A stretch of DNA of 64,000 nt from Ctenosaura bakeri (GCA_948474755.1 CAOLHI010000352.1:372001-436000); one strand, 5' to 3'; positions 22,913 through 34,893 are shown, counted from the first letter of the stretch. Numbers and translations: made by a program. Notes: generated by a model not told the origin, from the letters alone.

Positions 22913-25700
22913 CCATTTATTTATTTATTATTTATTTAGCTATTTATCCAGCTATTTATCCATTCATTCATTCATTTACAGTATTTCTGTATCATTTCAC
23001 AGCCCACAAGTGCTCCCGAGGCAATGAACAAGTAAGAACAAATCAAAACAATACAAAGACATATTTTTAAAACACATTAAAATACTCTTTAAAAACTTCT
23101 AAAAGCAGTCTAAAAACAATCCTGGAATCCAGTTTGAAACAGCAAACATTGAATGTCATGTGGAACAGCACTGTTTTGGTTGTCTATTGGAAGCTTAAAA
23201 GAGATGGGACCAGTGTAACTTCCTTGAATAGGAAGTTCCACAGTCAAGGTTCCATGACAGAGAAAGCCCTGTTACGTACATCTATCAACTTAACTTCATG
23301 AGGTATTGGGACATGCAGCTGGGCCTGCCTTGAGGATCTCAAATCTTTGGCAGGCTCATATGGGAAGAGGCCATGTTTCAGATATTTTGTTTCAGATATC
23401 TTGCCCACAAGTCATTTAGGTTTTGTAGGTCAACATCAGCACCTTGAACTGAGCTCAGAGGCAAATTGGGGCCAGTGCAGTTCTTGTAGGACTGGTGTTA
23501 TATGGTCTCTAAAATGCACATCTGACACCAGTCTGGCCCCTGCATTTCACGCTGGCTGCAACTTCGAAATACTTTTCAAGGGCAGCCTCATAAAGTACAT
23601 TACAGTAGTATAGTTGAAAAGTAATTAAGGCACGAACGCTGTGGCCAGATCTGCTTTTTCCAAGAAAAGGTGGAGCTGGCACACCAGCCAAAGCTGGACA
23701 AAGGTGCTCTTGGCCACTACTTCAACCTGGCTTACCAGAAATAGTGCTGGGTCCAAGAGTACCCCCAACCTAGGAACCTGGACTTCCAGAAGAGAGAGCA
23801 ACCCCATCCAGAACAGGCTTTGATTCCCAATCCCAGGTTGGTTTTCCTACTAACCAGCAACACTTCTGTCTTGTTTGGATTAAGTCTCACTCTTTTTACC
23901 CACATCCCTTTACTGGGCTGATTCAGTACTACCACAGCCTCCTTGACATTATTTGTAAAGGAGAAAAAGAGCTGGGTATCATCAGCATACTGATGACACC
24001 TAACTCCAAAGCTCCAGATGACCTCTCCCTGTGGCTTTATGTAGATCTTAAAAAGCATAAGGGACAGTATTGACCCCTGTAGAACCCCACAGACTAATGC
24101 CAAAAGGCTGGACAACAATGCCCCAGCACCAGCCTCTGGGAATGTTCAGTCAAGAAAGACCAGAACAACTGTAAAGCAGTGCCCCTAAGTCCCATATCAG
24201 CCAGATGACCCAAAAGGATACCATGGTTGATAGTATCAAATGCTGCTGAAAAATTTTAGAGGACCAATAGGGACTCATTCTCCTTGGCTAACTCCTGGAC
24301 CCTTTTTGCACCTTACCTTTTACTGGTGCTGGGCTGCTTGGCTCATGCACAAAGGCTTAGGAAGAAAACTCCCGCTTCCCTGCTGCTTCCCTGCTGCTTG
24401 GGCTCCACAGCTCCTTCCTCTCGCACAAGCGCCCTGCTTCTTCCTTTCGCAGTGCAGCCTGGGACCTTTCCCAGCCTGCACTGCCCAGGAAGTGCGACTG
24501 GCCCGGCTCCCAATGCACCGCACAGCAGGTAAGTGTGTGTGGGGGGGCGCCGGAGCAACGCGTGAGCATGTACCATTTTTGGCTTTAAGCCAAAAATGAA
24601 AAGACCCATGCCCACTCTGCATCCGGCCCTTGAGTGTCACATAAATGTGGGTGCGTCATGCAGACCGCTCCTCACATTTACGTGACACTCAAGGGGCCCT
24701 CTCGCATCCAAAATGCCATGTGAAAAAGGCCCAGGACATTCACCAAGGTGACCAAAACTGTTTCTGTCCCAGACTGGAATGGATCCAGGCAATACATTTC
24801 TTCCAAAAAGCCTGGAGTTGTGTTGCCACAACTCACTCTAAGACCTTACTTAGAAAGGGGAGATTAGAAATTGACTGATAGTAACCTAGGGAGTTGAGGT
24901 ATAATAAAGGTTGTTTTTTTTTCCAACAAAGGTCTTATAGTTGCTTCCTTTGAGAAATTAAAACATAGCCTTCTTTCACAGAAGCATTTACAACCTCCAC
25001 CAGTCAATTGGCAGCTTTAATTCACTAGATTAGACATGGGTCTGACAGACAAGTGGTTGCCCTCACCTCTCCAAGCAACTTGTCCACTTCATCAGTTTGA
25101 ACAACCTGAAATTCATCCATCAAAACTGGACAAGTACACATCTCACTTACCTCTCTAGACTCTATCTTTAATGTAGAGTCCAAGTCAGAATGAATCTGAG
25201 CAACTTTCTCCACAAATTATTTAGGAAATTTGACACAGTGATTTCTGAAGTCTACGAAATAATAGCCCTTTAACTAGTGAAAACAGCTGTGCTGGATGAG
25301 ATTGAGCTGATATAACAGAGACACTGATGAAAAGCAGGTTCTAAAATGGGTCTTAACCCATGCTCAATCAGATTCATCCTGAGTCTTTTTACACCATCAC
25401 TTTAATCATCTGCCCAAGTACTTCATTGCCTTGAGCTTCTCAGAAAACCAAGGAGCCTGTGATCTGCTCCCAAGTGAAGGACCCTTGGGAGGATCTGTGT
25501 CAGTTGCCTGGCTCATCTCCCTTTTCCATAGATCAGCAAGGGCATTAACAGAATCACCAACTCTAGCAGCTGGAAAATCCCCCAGAGCATTTAGGAATCC
25601 TTATGGACCCATTAGTCTCTGGGAGTGGACCATTTTAATGGGTCGACCACCCCTGACTGAAATCGCAGTGCCCCATGTATTTTCTGAACACATTTTTGAC
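22913..25700 (-). mobile_element. L2-type LINE, decayed ORF2 and 3' region, split by a family A MITE
   Basis: On the minus strand the reverse-transcriptase core is readable. A LSKVLE..VVATQLQ-like fingers segment (24870-24790) comes first. After the MITE, F.AAFDTINHGILL follows (about 24245-24190), then CGVLQGSILS (about 24090), then YADDTQLFF with the catalytic YADD (about 24000-23970). Next come RLNPNKTEVLLVS (about 23885), GVLLDPAL and a C-terminal HALVT-like stretch to about 23580. Many frameshifts and stops make it dead. YADDTQL with GVPQGS-type spacing fits the L2/CR1 group. The 3' end terminates in a TTATTTAT/CATTCATT microsatellite at 22915-22980. The part above 24900 is probably upstream ORF2, poorly preserved. 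Confidence 0.75.
24297..24732 (+). mobile_element. Family A MITE, copy 4, inside the L2 LINE
   Basis: TIRs GGACCCTTTTTGCACC and (reverse) GGGCCTTTTTCACATGG. It splits the LINE reverse-transcriptase frame between its fingers and AAFDTINHG segments, so the insertion edges are set by the host frame to within a few bases; the triplet duplication is not clean here. The cassette has a pyrimidine tract CTTCTTCCTTTCGCAG ending at 24452, then 76 bases, then AG|GTAAGTG with GT at 24529-24530. The palindrome TTTTTGGC/GCCAAAAA lies at 24573-24597 and the long hairpin spans 24625-24698. Confidence 0.8.
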
Positions 25701-26635
25701 TGACCAGAAATACAGAACAAGCAAACTATACTGTTTAAAGCACACAAGTCACTTTAGCCTGAAGCACTCCTAATTCTTAACCAAAGCTAGCCTCATGAGA
25801 TTCTACTCAATAGGTGCTCCATTTTTTGATTTAGAGAGCAAGCATGCTGTTCCCAAGGCCAATTTTTCTTGTTCTGCTGTCCATGTCATCTGGATTCAGT
25901 AGGCAAAGCAGGATTCCATTACACTCCAGGATGCAGCCCCAGGCTGAGAGCCACAGAGCAAAAGCTCTCACTCTTCAGCTTCTGCCCTTTGGTCATGTCT
26001 CTGACATGATGTCTGCCTCAACAATGGCTGGGGGGGCTGGGCAGGGAGAGGAGCCAAACACAGTCTCAGCAACTCGGGTGTCCTTAGTTTCAGCTTCCCT
26101 CCACAGCAACCAAGCCACCTCAGTTTCTCTGGCAACAAACTCAAAGCTTCAGTGCCAAATTATTCTTACTTAAAGCAGATTCAGATCTTTATACATGCCA
26201 GTATCTAAATCATGTAAAAAGCAGTTTCAACATACCTGCTGAAGGGGTCTGTCAACAGATTAGATTTTCACTGATTGAATGTTACTTTTAGTCCACCTGA
26301 AAAACCAAAGTTCTTTGGGCTGTTTGAAAGCACATTAAAATTATAAGATATGAAATCATAGTAAAATAGCACTGTAAAATAAGCAGCAGGGAGTAAAAAC
26401 AGTACTGGTTAAGTACCATGTTTATTTTTCAGTCCTGAGGAGACTGTTTAGATGACAGGGCATGCACAGGGCTGGTGAAGTTTAAGAATGTCTAATAGCA
26501 GTGAATTAGAGCTTGCAAATGCTACTTTTGTGGGCTATGGTTCCCCATAGGCCCCAACTAGCATGGTCAGTGATCAGTTCTGGGTAGTTTATTCCAAAGT
26601 AAGTAAGTAAATAAATAAATGACTTTCTCAAGAAA
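25701..26635. other. Unassigned sequence with a short AAGT/AAAT microsatellite
   Basis: A 24-base AAGT then AAAT run is at 26597-26620. The 109-codon plus frame at 25844-26173 has no recognised domain. Confidence 0.45.
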
Positions 26636-27067
26636 CGCCCTTTTTGCACCTTACCTGGTGCCACTGGCAATGCACGGGGATCACACGAAAAGCCTCGTCC
26701 AGGAGGCACTCGTGTCCTCTCTGCTTCCCCTCCACACCAGCTCCATGCTGGCTGGAAGGAAGTGTGAGCGCTCCGCCCCTTCCTTCTGCAGTGCAGCCAG
26801 GTACTTTCCCAGCCAGTGCTGAGGGAGGAAGCGTGATAGCTGTGTGTCCGGAGCCTCTGCACACAAGGCAAGTGCATGTGGGGCACAGGAAGGATGCACA
26901 ACCGTGCATCATTTTCAGCAATGAGCCAAAAATGATATAATGCTCGATCACCACCTAATGGCCTCGGGAGCGTCGCACGATTGCGAGGATGTCATGTGGA
27001 ACAGTCCTCACAATTGTGCGATGCTCCCAAGGCCATTTTGCAACAGGGCTGGCACGTGAAAAGGGCC
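26636..27067 (+). mobile_element. Family A MITE, copy 5, with a GC-type donor
   Basis: TIRs CGCCCTTTTTGCACC and (reverse) GGCCCTTTTCACGTGCC; 3-bp flanks AAA (26633-26635) and AAA (27068-27070). The cassette has acceptor tract CCCCTTCCTTCTGCAG ending at 26791, then 76 bases, then AG|GCAAGTG with GC at 26868-26869. The long hairpin arms (26960-26989 and 27005-27034) are near-perfect complements around GGAGCGTCGCACGATTGCGA. No transposase. Confidence 0.8.
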
Positions 27068-27070
27068 AAA

Positions 27071-27890
27071 ATGGAGCCTAATTTATGGGATAGATGACAA
27101 TATTAACTATGAAAGAATCTCTATAAATTATTGGGCCTTTATTATTATTGGGTTTTTTTAAAAGAACAAAATTCCAGTAAGTCCTCACACTGCTGGAGTA
27201 CATCTACATGAACTGTTCCTCAAGAACTGCATCTCCAGTTTCTATCGTGTTCAGGGCCATGGATTTCCAAACCTCCATAGTAGCTTTGAGGGTGCACACA
27301 AGGCTGGTGTGGACAGATTCTGCTAAATGAAACCCTTTAATCAGCAGAAGTAGCTCATTGGATCCTGGCTATAGTTTACAGTTATAAAGATTGGTGGGAC
27401 AAAAACCTTACACCAATTTCGGTTGCTGAGTCATCTATGCTGATAAGCATGGTATAAATTTTGGGAACAGGTGCATTTGGAAGTTTGGTATATAACACAG
27501 CACAAATGTCTGAGCTGTTGTTTGAGATTTGTTTGGGATCATTAAAACAGTTTTATTATGGATATAGTACAGTCTAGGAAACAAATAATTGGTATATATT
27601 TCTAGACAGCTAGAGAAATGTATCATACATTCTGTTTTGTATGTTTTCTTTGATTAATCAAACTGCGCTAGGTCCATAATAAAACTACAAGAAAATCACA
27701 AGAAATTATTTAATTATTGTTTAGCAGACATAGTATTGTCCAAGGAGGAATCACACAGATATGCATTTCTACTAGAATTGTGTAAAATCAGGGTTCTAAA
27801 ACTTACAAGTAATATATTTACTGGTATAGCTGTACATGCCATTGTCCCTAAATACACCATAAGCCAACTCATTCCCCATTCTTTACAGCA
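27071..27890. other. Unassigned AT-rich DNA
   Basis: No feature recognised. Confidence 0.5.
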
Positions 27891-27898
27891 GAGCTTTC

Positions 27899-28292
27899 CA
27901 AACTTTTCATGCTGATGACACATTTTTTAGACATGCATCATTTTGCAACACAGCAATTCAGTAAGTAATTCACTAAGTGGAGGCAGCCCCTCTACCCAAG
28001 CCTGGCCTGCCACTGCCACCACCTTCACTGAGTGTTCTTCGGCCTGGGGTGGTGGTGGCAGTGGCAGGAGAGGCAACCCTTCCACTTGGACCTGGGTCCC
28101 TGCTGCCACCCTTGCCAGGGCCTTCCTTGGCCTGGGTGGCAGTGGCAACAGTGGCAGAGGCAGCCTCTTCACCTGGGCTTGGTCCACTGTGGCAGTGAGA
28201 GAGGCGGTCCCTCCACCCATTATGTTCACGTGACACACCTACACACTACAGCTGACACACTAACGTGTCGTGACATAGTTTGGAAAGCTCTG
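27899..28292. mobile_element. Non-autonomous hAT element, 394 bp
   Basis: Perfect 16-bp terminal inverted repeats CAGAGCTTTCCAAACT, and a perfect 8-bp target duplication CTTTACAG at 27891-27898 and 28293-28300. Both are diagnostic of the hAT superfamily. The interior is GC-rich and made of imperfect repeats around GGTGGCAGTGGCA and CCACTGCCACC, including inverted ones, which open long frames on both strands; these are compositional. The intact duplication suggests a relatively recent insertion. No transposase. Confidence 0.92.
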
Positions 28293-28300
28293 CTTTACAG

Positions 28301-29164
28301 TATAATCAAATGTTTTGTGGCCCTCTGTACTCCCAGAAGGCCTCTGATCTGAGATCCACTGGTCCCCTATCTTAGGTTCCTCTAGATACTCTTGGAAGTA
28401 TGGTGGATTATAATCATACTGAAAATAGTATGTGAAATGTTGACCTAAGTGACAATGGATGCCACTCCTGATTCATATACTTCAATGCAGGAGTGGTTGT
28501 TAAACAAAGTGGTTGTTAAACTGAGAGAAATGCCTTTACATTTGACTTTTTGACAATCATTCAATCAACTACTCTCAGTCCCAAATAAAGCCTAGATTTC
28601 CAGGATGGATTTTCTATGAAGTGTTTCCCACTGAGCATTTTAAAAAGTATGGCACAATTTAAAGGCCAGTTTAATGATTTGTTCTGGTACTCACATTTCA
28701 ATGGTCACTTAATGATGGTAGCTCTGTTTAGGCTCCTAGGAGGACTGCAAAATTTTAAAGATGGTTTATTAGTCCATTATTTGGTGTGTTTTTTTTTAAA
28801 AAAATGTAGCCTATTAAAAAAATTTATCAACTTTTTTATTCATAAACTTTCATTTACTGGGTGCTTTTAAAAACCCACAGTAGTATAAATTTTTGCCCAT
28901 GTATATTTGGACCGCATGGAATGGATAATGGTATTAACATTCCCGGGACAGCATTCAGAGACACAGGAAAATTTGTTCTCCACCCTCTGTAATTAAAAAC
29001 ATATTGCTTTGCCAGGGTTTTAAAAGGGTTTGGGGTACAAAGCGTAGTTCCCATAAACACCACCAATTCAACAGAATGCCCATTGACTTCAAGTGACATT
29101 CATGGTGCCCATTTTGGGGAGCAGTGAATTCATTTTAGGTTTTAGTTTGAACTTTAAAGGACCT
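28301..29164. other. Unassigned AT-rich DNA
   Basis: No feature recognised. Confidence 0.5.
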
Positions 29165-29990
29165 ATTTGTTATAATTTGCTGTCAAGTCAACTTCGCCTT
29201 ATAGCAACCATATATATAAGAGACCATAAAGAGCCCTGGTCATAATTTGCCCTACTCAGGTCTTGCAAACTCAGAGATGTGGCTTCCTTGATTAAGTCAA
29301 TTCATCTGTAGTGTGGTGTCCTTCATTTCCTCCTGATTACTACTTTAGAAAGCATTTCCATCTTTTACAATGAGTCACATCACCTCATGGTATGTCCAAA
29401 GTACAACAACCTCATTTTAGTCATTCTAGTGAGAATTCAAGGTTGATTTGCAATAAGGCACATTTATTTGTCTTTTTAGCAGCCAACAGTATCCACAGAA
29501 CTCTTCTTCAGCACCACGTTTCAAATGAATTGATTTTCTACCTGTCGACTTCTTTCATGGTCCAGCTTTCATAACCATACATAGAAATCAGGAATACTAT
29601 GGCCTGGATGATTCTGACTTTGGTATTTAATGATATGTCTTTACACTTAAGGATCTTCTGTGCTTCCTCATGGCCGCCTTTAATTTTGATTTCTTGACCA
29701 AAGTCTCCATTTTGATGAATGACTGACCAAGGTACAGGAAATTTTTAGCTATTTTAATGTCTTTGTTGCCCACTTTTGAGTTATGCAAATCATCTGTGGT
29801 CATCATATTTGTCTTCTTAATATTCAACTGCTTTTGCACTTTCTTCCTTGTCATCATTAATCATTCCAAGTTTTTGCTGTTTTCAACAAGTAATGTGGTA
29901 TCAACTGCATCACTGAAACTATTGATTTTTGCCCTCCCAGTTTTCCACACTTGCTTCTTCTAATCCTGCTTTCCATATGATAGGTTCTGC
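29165..29990 (-). mobile_element. BovB/RTE-type LINE fragment, 3' part of ORF2
   Basis: Plus-strand landmarks are GGCTTCCTTGATTAAGTCAA, CAGCACCACGTTTCAAATGA, CCAGCTTTCATAACCATACA and ATGGCCTGGATGATTCTGAC, all antisense to the C-terminal region of RTE/BovB ORF2. The minus-strand frame 29857-29627 reads ..LNIKKTNMMTT..., then NKDIKIAKNFLYLG, the usual post-catalytic segment of RTE reverse transcriptases. Only the 3' half is present; frames are broken. Confidence 0.8.
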
Positions 29991-30087
29991 ATATAAATTA
30001 AACATATAAGCTATCCAAGATTATGAATCTTTTTATAAAAGGGATAGGATTCAGTACTTTGGGTGGTTCTTTTAAAGTTCAAGCTCT

Positions 30088-30190
30088 GGCCATTTCCGCA
30101 CTAGACCCTCCCTAAACTGCAAACTCCAGGATTCCATAGGATGTTGAAAGTGGAATGATAGCACTATAACAGTCTAGTGTGGAAATGGTC
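30088..30190. mobile_element. Family B MITE, internally deleted
   Basis: The left end GGCCATTTCCGCACTAGACC passes straight into CTCCCTAAACTGCAAACTCC, then the normal right arm GTTGAAAGTGGAATGATAGC to TAGTGTGGAAATGGTC. Most of the left arm has been lost, leaving 103 bp. Confidence 0.85.
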
Positions 30191-31399
30191 TGAAATCCTG
30201 CAGCATATTCACAGTCCACTGACATGGTAGCCATCAGCCATGACCATTTAGAATCTCTTTACATTAGACTTTACTTGCCAGCCCACTTTCTTATTTTGAA
30301 TATAATTTAGCTGCACACTTTTAAATCTTCATTCCTTCTTTCATCTGAACTTATTTAAAGAGAAAGAATTATAAAACTCAAATCATAGACAAATGCAGAA
30401 TAGAAATTCTAGTTCCATTTTAGGATTCAGGGGAAATTAGTTATCATTTACATGTGGATCCTACCCTTTGTGCAAGATGCTCAGAGTGGTGTACCTGGAT
30501 TAATCCTGTTTTATCCTCTCAGTTCTGCATCTACTGTGTAGTCAAGGCAGCCCAGATTATGCATGGGTAATCCAGAAAGTTCATGAAAGTTGAAGGGAGA
30601 TGTGTTTTAGGATTTCTGTTCTTTTTTCGTTCTCACCTTGACTTGTGTCTTAATGCAGACACTGTTAACAGCATAGTATACTAGTCTCCATCTAATTTTG
30701 TTGTTACTGAAATCCAAATGAACATATCCACTTGGATGGTGACTATTGCCCAGGCAAATATGGCTTTCTCCATCAATATCACCCTCCATTTGGGTCATCC
30801 AAATGGAGATTTGGAAATGGGAACCAGAAGTATGTCAATCCAGTTTTATCTTAGTTCTGCAATCAGGAAGAAATGCTCAAAATGCTCAATGTTCAAAATC
30901 CCATACATATCACATGGTGAGCAACACTATATGTGACTCCCACCAACCTTCCAATTATAAGCAGGGTGATATAGTTTAAACCTTCTGTTCCCAGGCACAA
31001 GCGTCCTGATCCAGGCTGGAGCCAATGATGGTTTGTGGAAAAATGATTCTACCCCAGATTTTAGCTCAGATTTTCAAAGATCAATCAAAGCTGCTGAACC
31101 CTATCACCAAAATGTTTTGGGTACTTTGGATAATGACTTTTGAAATTAGGACTAAGACATGGTGTAGATTCATCATGCCACTGACAAAGGAGCCACCACT
31201 GGCCACTAACTGGATCTTTAGACACATGTTTTAAAATAGTAACATGAGGAATGACACCCTGTGTAATTATGTTAATTTGACACTGAACGGTTGAAACTAT
31301 CAAATTGTGTTAGAGAATATTGACAACAGCCAATAAGGCATTTCAAGGATCTTTGCTGCTGTTATTTGCCATCACATTGGTTCTGACTGTTGAGGACCT
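30191..31399. other. Unassigned sequence
   Basis: No feature recognised. An inverted pair CATTTGGATG/CCATTTGGGTCATCCAAATGG lies around 30715-30805. Confidence 0.45.
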
Positions 31400-31850
31400 G
31401 AAGAATGTGTGACCACCAAGACACCCTGTTATTAGCAGCACTGCTTATGTCTTGTCAACTCAGGATTGTGGCCGCCTTGATTGAATAATCCACCTATAGT
31501 GTGGTCTCCCGCTTTTCCTACTGTCTTCAACTTTGCTAATCACTGTCATCATTTCCAACAAGTCACATCATTTCATGATACATCCAAAGTACAATAGTCT
31601 CAGCTTTGTCATTTTGGCTTCTAATGGGAGTTCTTGCTTGATTTTCTCTAAGACTCATCCATTTGTCAGCCAGCCAGTCCATGGTACCCCCAGAAGCCTT
31701 CACCACCACCGTATTTCAAATGAGTTGATCTCCTTCTCTTCACTGTCCAGTTTTGACAACTGTACTCCAAAATAAGGAATATTACTACATGAATGTTCAG
31801 ACTGTAATTGTATACTACATTTAAGAATCTTATCTAGTTGCTTCATAGCT
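31400..31850 (-). mobile_element. BovB/RTE-type LINE fragment, second copy
   Basis: Collinear with 29260-29660: TTGATTGAATAATCCACCTA, GTACAATAGTCTCAGCTTTG, then TTTCAAATGAGTTGATCTCC and CACTGTCCAGTTTTGACAAC. It is more diverged than the first copy and is an independent insertion on the same strand. Confidence 0.75.
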
Positions 31851-31975
31851 ACCCTTCCAAGTCATAGTCTTCTTTTGTTTTTGTTTTTGTTTGTTTGGTT
31901 GTTTGGTTTTTTGACTATAGCCTCCATCTCAGAGAGCATGTAGAAAATCTTTGAATATATCAATGTCTTCCTCAC

Positions 31976-32012
31976 TTTATTTATGTATTTATGTATTTAT
32001 TTATTTATGTAT
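31976..32012. repeat. (TTTA)n microsatellite at a CR1 3' end
   Basis: TTTATTTATG-type repeats border the CR1 terminus. Confidence 0.85.
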
Positions 32013-32021
32013 CAGATCTAG

Positions 32022-33530
32022 AATCATAAAATCATAGTGTTGGAAGAGACCACAGGGGCTATCCAATCCAACCCCCTGCTATTCAGGAACACCCATCAAA
32101 GCCCTCCCAACAGATGGCCATCCAGCCTCTGCTTGAAAACCTCTGAGGAAGGAGACTCCACCACGCTCCGAGGCAGTATATTCCACTGCCGGACAGCTTT
32201 GATCGTCAGGAAGTTCTTCCTGAGGTTCAGGTGGAATCTTCTTTCCTGCAGCTTGAATCCACTGCTCCTTGTCCTAGTATCTAGAGCATTGGAAAACAAG
32301 CCCACTCCCTCCTCAACATGACATCTCTTCAAACCCCTTCAAATACGACATCCCTTCAAATATTTAAACATAGCTATCATGCCCCCTTGTCTCGTGCAGA
32401 CTAAACATACTCAGCTCCCTAAGCCGCTCCTCATAGGGCATGGCTTCCAGACCCTTCATCATTTTGGTTGCCTTCTGTTACCCTGTTTACTGGGGGTCCC
32501 AGGAGGGACACCTAAATAACCTTACAATTACACAAAATGGGGAAATTAGTCAAGAACACTGGTTGGCACTATGAGAGGCAGGGTAACACAGCAGGATCTT
32601 GTAACCCAATGTTTACGGGATCAGACCAAGTCAAGAAGCAAACTGTGTTGGAAATCATGAATGATCTTTATTAAATACAGGCACACAATGTAAACAACAC
32701 ATGCACACAGATAACTAAGGAAAATAGAAGTTTGAGTATGATAGCGGGATTTTCAGAGGGATAGTTGATTCGGGTGATACGAAACCTGTTCCTGAAGCCC
32801 GGAAAGAAGATAGACAGCGATGCTGGGGTTCGATGTATCTCAGCACATGGAGCTGAGGGGAAGCTCGCCAAGCAAAGCGGCAGCAAGGCAGTCTGGAACT
32901 CGGGAGCAATCCGAGGATGGTCTCGGAATCAGGGGTTTTTATAGAGGGAAATGTGACTGCAGGCTATGCCATACTTGGGGAAAACAATGCAATTTAGGAG
33001 TGGGACAAAGCTTTGGAAAGGTCAGAATTTAATATGATTGAGTTAAGTCCAAATTGACAAAGAGGTAGACAGTATGCAAATCCTCAGTGCTTGGCAGTTG
33101 AGTATTCAGCTTGCTGGGGTGCCTGCTCGGGGCAGGGAGTCCTTTGTAAACAGCATGTGTACATAATGAGGGTGTTTGCAGAGAGGTCTCCTAAAGCAAG
33201 GATCTGGCTGTTTCTGGCCTGCCTGGGTGGAGAATGAAATGTTCAGCAATTAGTGGCCGAGGCTAGTTCTGTGCTTCTCCGGGGGCCTCACAAACACGTG
33301 GAGAGGGGTGGTAGAAGAGAGCCAAATTATTGATATCAAAATGATATCTGGGGGTATCTCCAAGTAGGCCTAAACTGCAGTAACACTTCCTCTGGACATG
33401 TTCCAGCTTGTCAATATCCTTCTTGAATTGAGGTGCCCAGAACTGGACACAGTGTTCCAATCTATATCCCACATTTTTCCCTATGTAGGATCTAAGGTTC
33501 TTTAAAGTTCTGTAAATCATCTGGAGTCAT
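32022..33530 (-). mobile_element. CR1-type LINE, 3' portion, split by an LTR
   Basis: On the minus strand the 3' terminus shows short ATGATTYT-type octamer repeats at 32023-32042, the hallmark CR1 end. The ORF2 C-terminus is readable on both sides of the LTR. Above it (33520-33386) the frame reads GYRLEHCVQFWAP, then FKKDIDKLEHVQRK, a standard CR1 motif. Below it (32475-32043) it continues to the end of ORF2 and 3' UTR, with RRFHLNLRKNFLTIKAV in an open minus frame. The LTR (32476-33385) with its CTTC duplication interrupts it. Confidence 0.85.
32476..33385 (-). mobile_element. Solo LTR 1 (endogenous retrovirus type), 910 bp
   Basis: It begins TGTTACCCTG and ends ...GCAGTAACA on the plus strand (TG...CA) and is flanked by the perfect 4-bp duplication CTTC (32472-32475, 33386-33389). 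Transcription is on the minus strand: the TATA box is read as TTTTATA at 32937-32943 and the AATAAA signal as TTTATT at 32667-32672, giving U3-R-U5 order. No internal retroviral sequence is attached, so this is a solo LTR left by recombination. The 4-bp duplication fits class I (gamma-type) ERVs, by inference. Subgroup 2, with LTR 2. Confidence 0.92.
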
Positions 33531-34323
33531 TATTTTGATAAAACCTGCCAGATTTCAGATGGATCAATTTTGGGAGGGATGTACAAGAGGAAATTTCAAT
33601 GTTTAGGGGAAATCAATTCATCTACTCCTCAGGGTGCATGAAGTTTTCACGAAAAATAACATATATCACAGAACTGTTTGAAGGTACCTCAAAACATTTC
33701 AAAAGGAATGATGTAGAGTAAAACTCATAAAAGTTACTTTGTTGGAATACAACTCCCAGAGCCAGGAAAATCTTTAAACTCTGCAGGGAAGGGAATCACT
33801 CAAGCCAGATGCTTTGGGAGGCAGTTTATATGAAAACACAAAAAATAAACCAACCATATATGCCTCTAGCAAGTAACCTATAAACTTTCAGAAGGACATA
33901 TGTCCTCATGAATGAAAAACAGCTTGAGATTTTGTTTATGCTTGACACCAGCATGGTTTTTTTCTACATGGCTCTCCAAAGCACTGCTACTCTGATAAAG
34001 GAGAACCCTAGAAAGTTCTTCCCTTCTCTTCAAGATGGAAGTTAGAACAGTCAGTCACAATTTATACCACCCTATCTCTGATGTTCCCACTCGTCCCATG
34101 AATGATTTCTGGTACCACAGTAAGAAAAAAAATGCCATCACAATTCCCACCTCTGGAAGGGCCATGCCTGCTTTTCTTTCTCACAGACTGGAGTGGCGCT
34201 TCCTTCCCAGTCTACTATAGCACCCTGCCACCACCCCTTATACAATCCTGCTTTTCTCTTTAAAAACTGTTGTTATTCAGAATGTTATTCGGAATGATTT
34301 ACACAGAATGATCTGGGGTAGTG
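33531..34323. other. Unassigned sequence
   Basis: No feature recognised. Confidence 0.5.
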
Positions 34324-34893
34324 TGTTACTAATGAAGAGTACTCTACTGAGTCAGAATTTATAAAAATATAATGTAATCTTTATTAAAATAACAAACAGG
34401 GAACAACTATTGGGTATCATAAGAAATTCCAAGCAATATAGAACTTCAAAAAGATGATTAATGAATTTCTTACAGTTTTACTCAATATATAGGCACAACA
34501 CTTACACACGCAGACAGTCCTTGGGCTTCCTTTTTGCTCAAAGGCCTAATTCCCAAGCCTAAGTCACACCTTCTAATCCAGCTCAAAAATGGTTTGCTTT
34601 CTCCTCTGTCTCTCTCTAGACTTCTGAGAAGACAATCATGCTTATTCAGACAACCACCCTGGCTGACTGTAGAGCCATAACTTAAACTCTCTCTCTCTGG
34701 AAATCTCACTGAACAAACCTCTAAAATCCAAGTCACTGTGCCTTATATAAATCTTCTCCTCAGAAAGCTCAACCCTTCACTTGCACCAATGGGCTGGGTT
34801 TCCTCTCCCACACAGAGCCATTTTGGTTATATGGCAACCTGTTGCTAAGGCTGCCCTGCCACTCAGACTAGCCATTCCCTCAGGTCCATCACA
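34324..34893 (-). mobile_element. LTR-like unit, different family from the solo LTRs
   Basis: TGTTACTAATGAAGAG at the left and ...GGTCCATCACA at the right give TG...CA ends. A minus-strand AATAAA (TTTATT at 34380-34385) and a TATA-like TTATATAA (34743-34750) are in the right order for an LTR read leftward. No matching target duplication was found, and the edges are uncertain. Confidence 0.45.

Noticed and set aside
23732..24118. 128-codon minus frame with GVLQGS and YADDTQL motifs as a possible host gene
   Set aside because: It is a decayed L2-type LINE reverse transcriptase with frameshifts on both sides and a MITE inside the larger ORF.
27927..28238. Overlapping ~100-codon frames in both directions
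   Set aside because: They are translations of GGTGGCAGTGGCA-type repeats within a hAT element.
33263..33520. 85-codon minus frame with LEHCVQFWAP
   Set aside because: The N-terminal half is the CR1 LINE ORF2 C-terminus; the second half runs into the inserted LTR.
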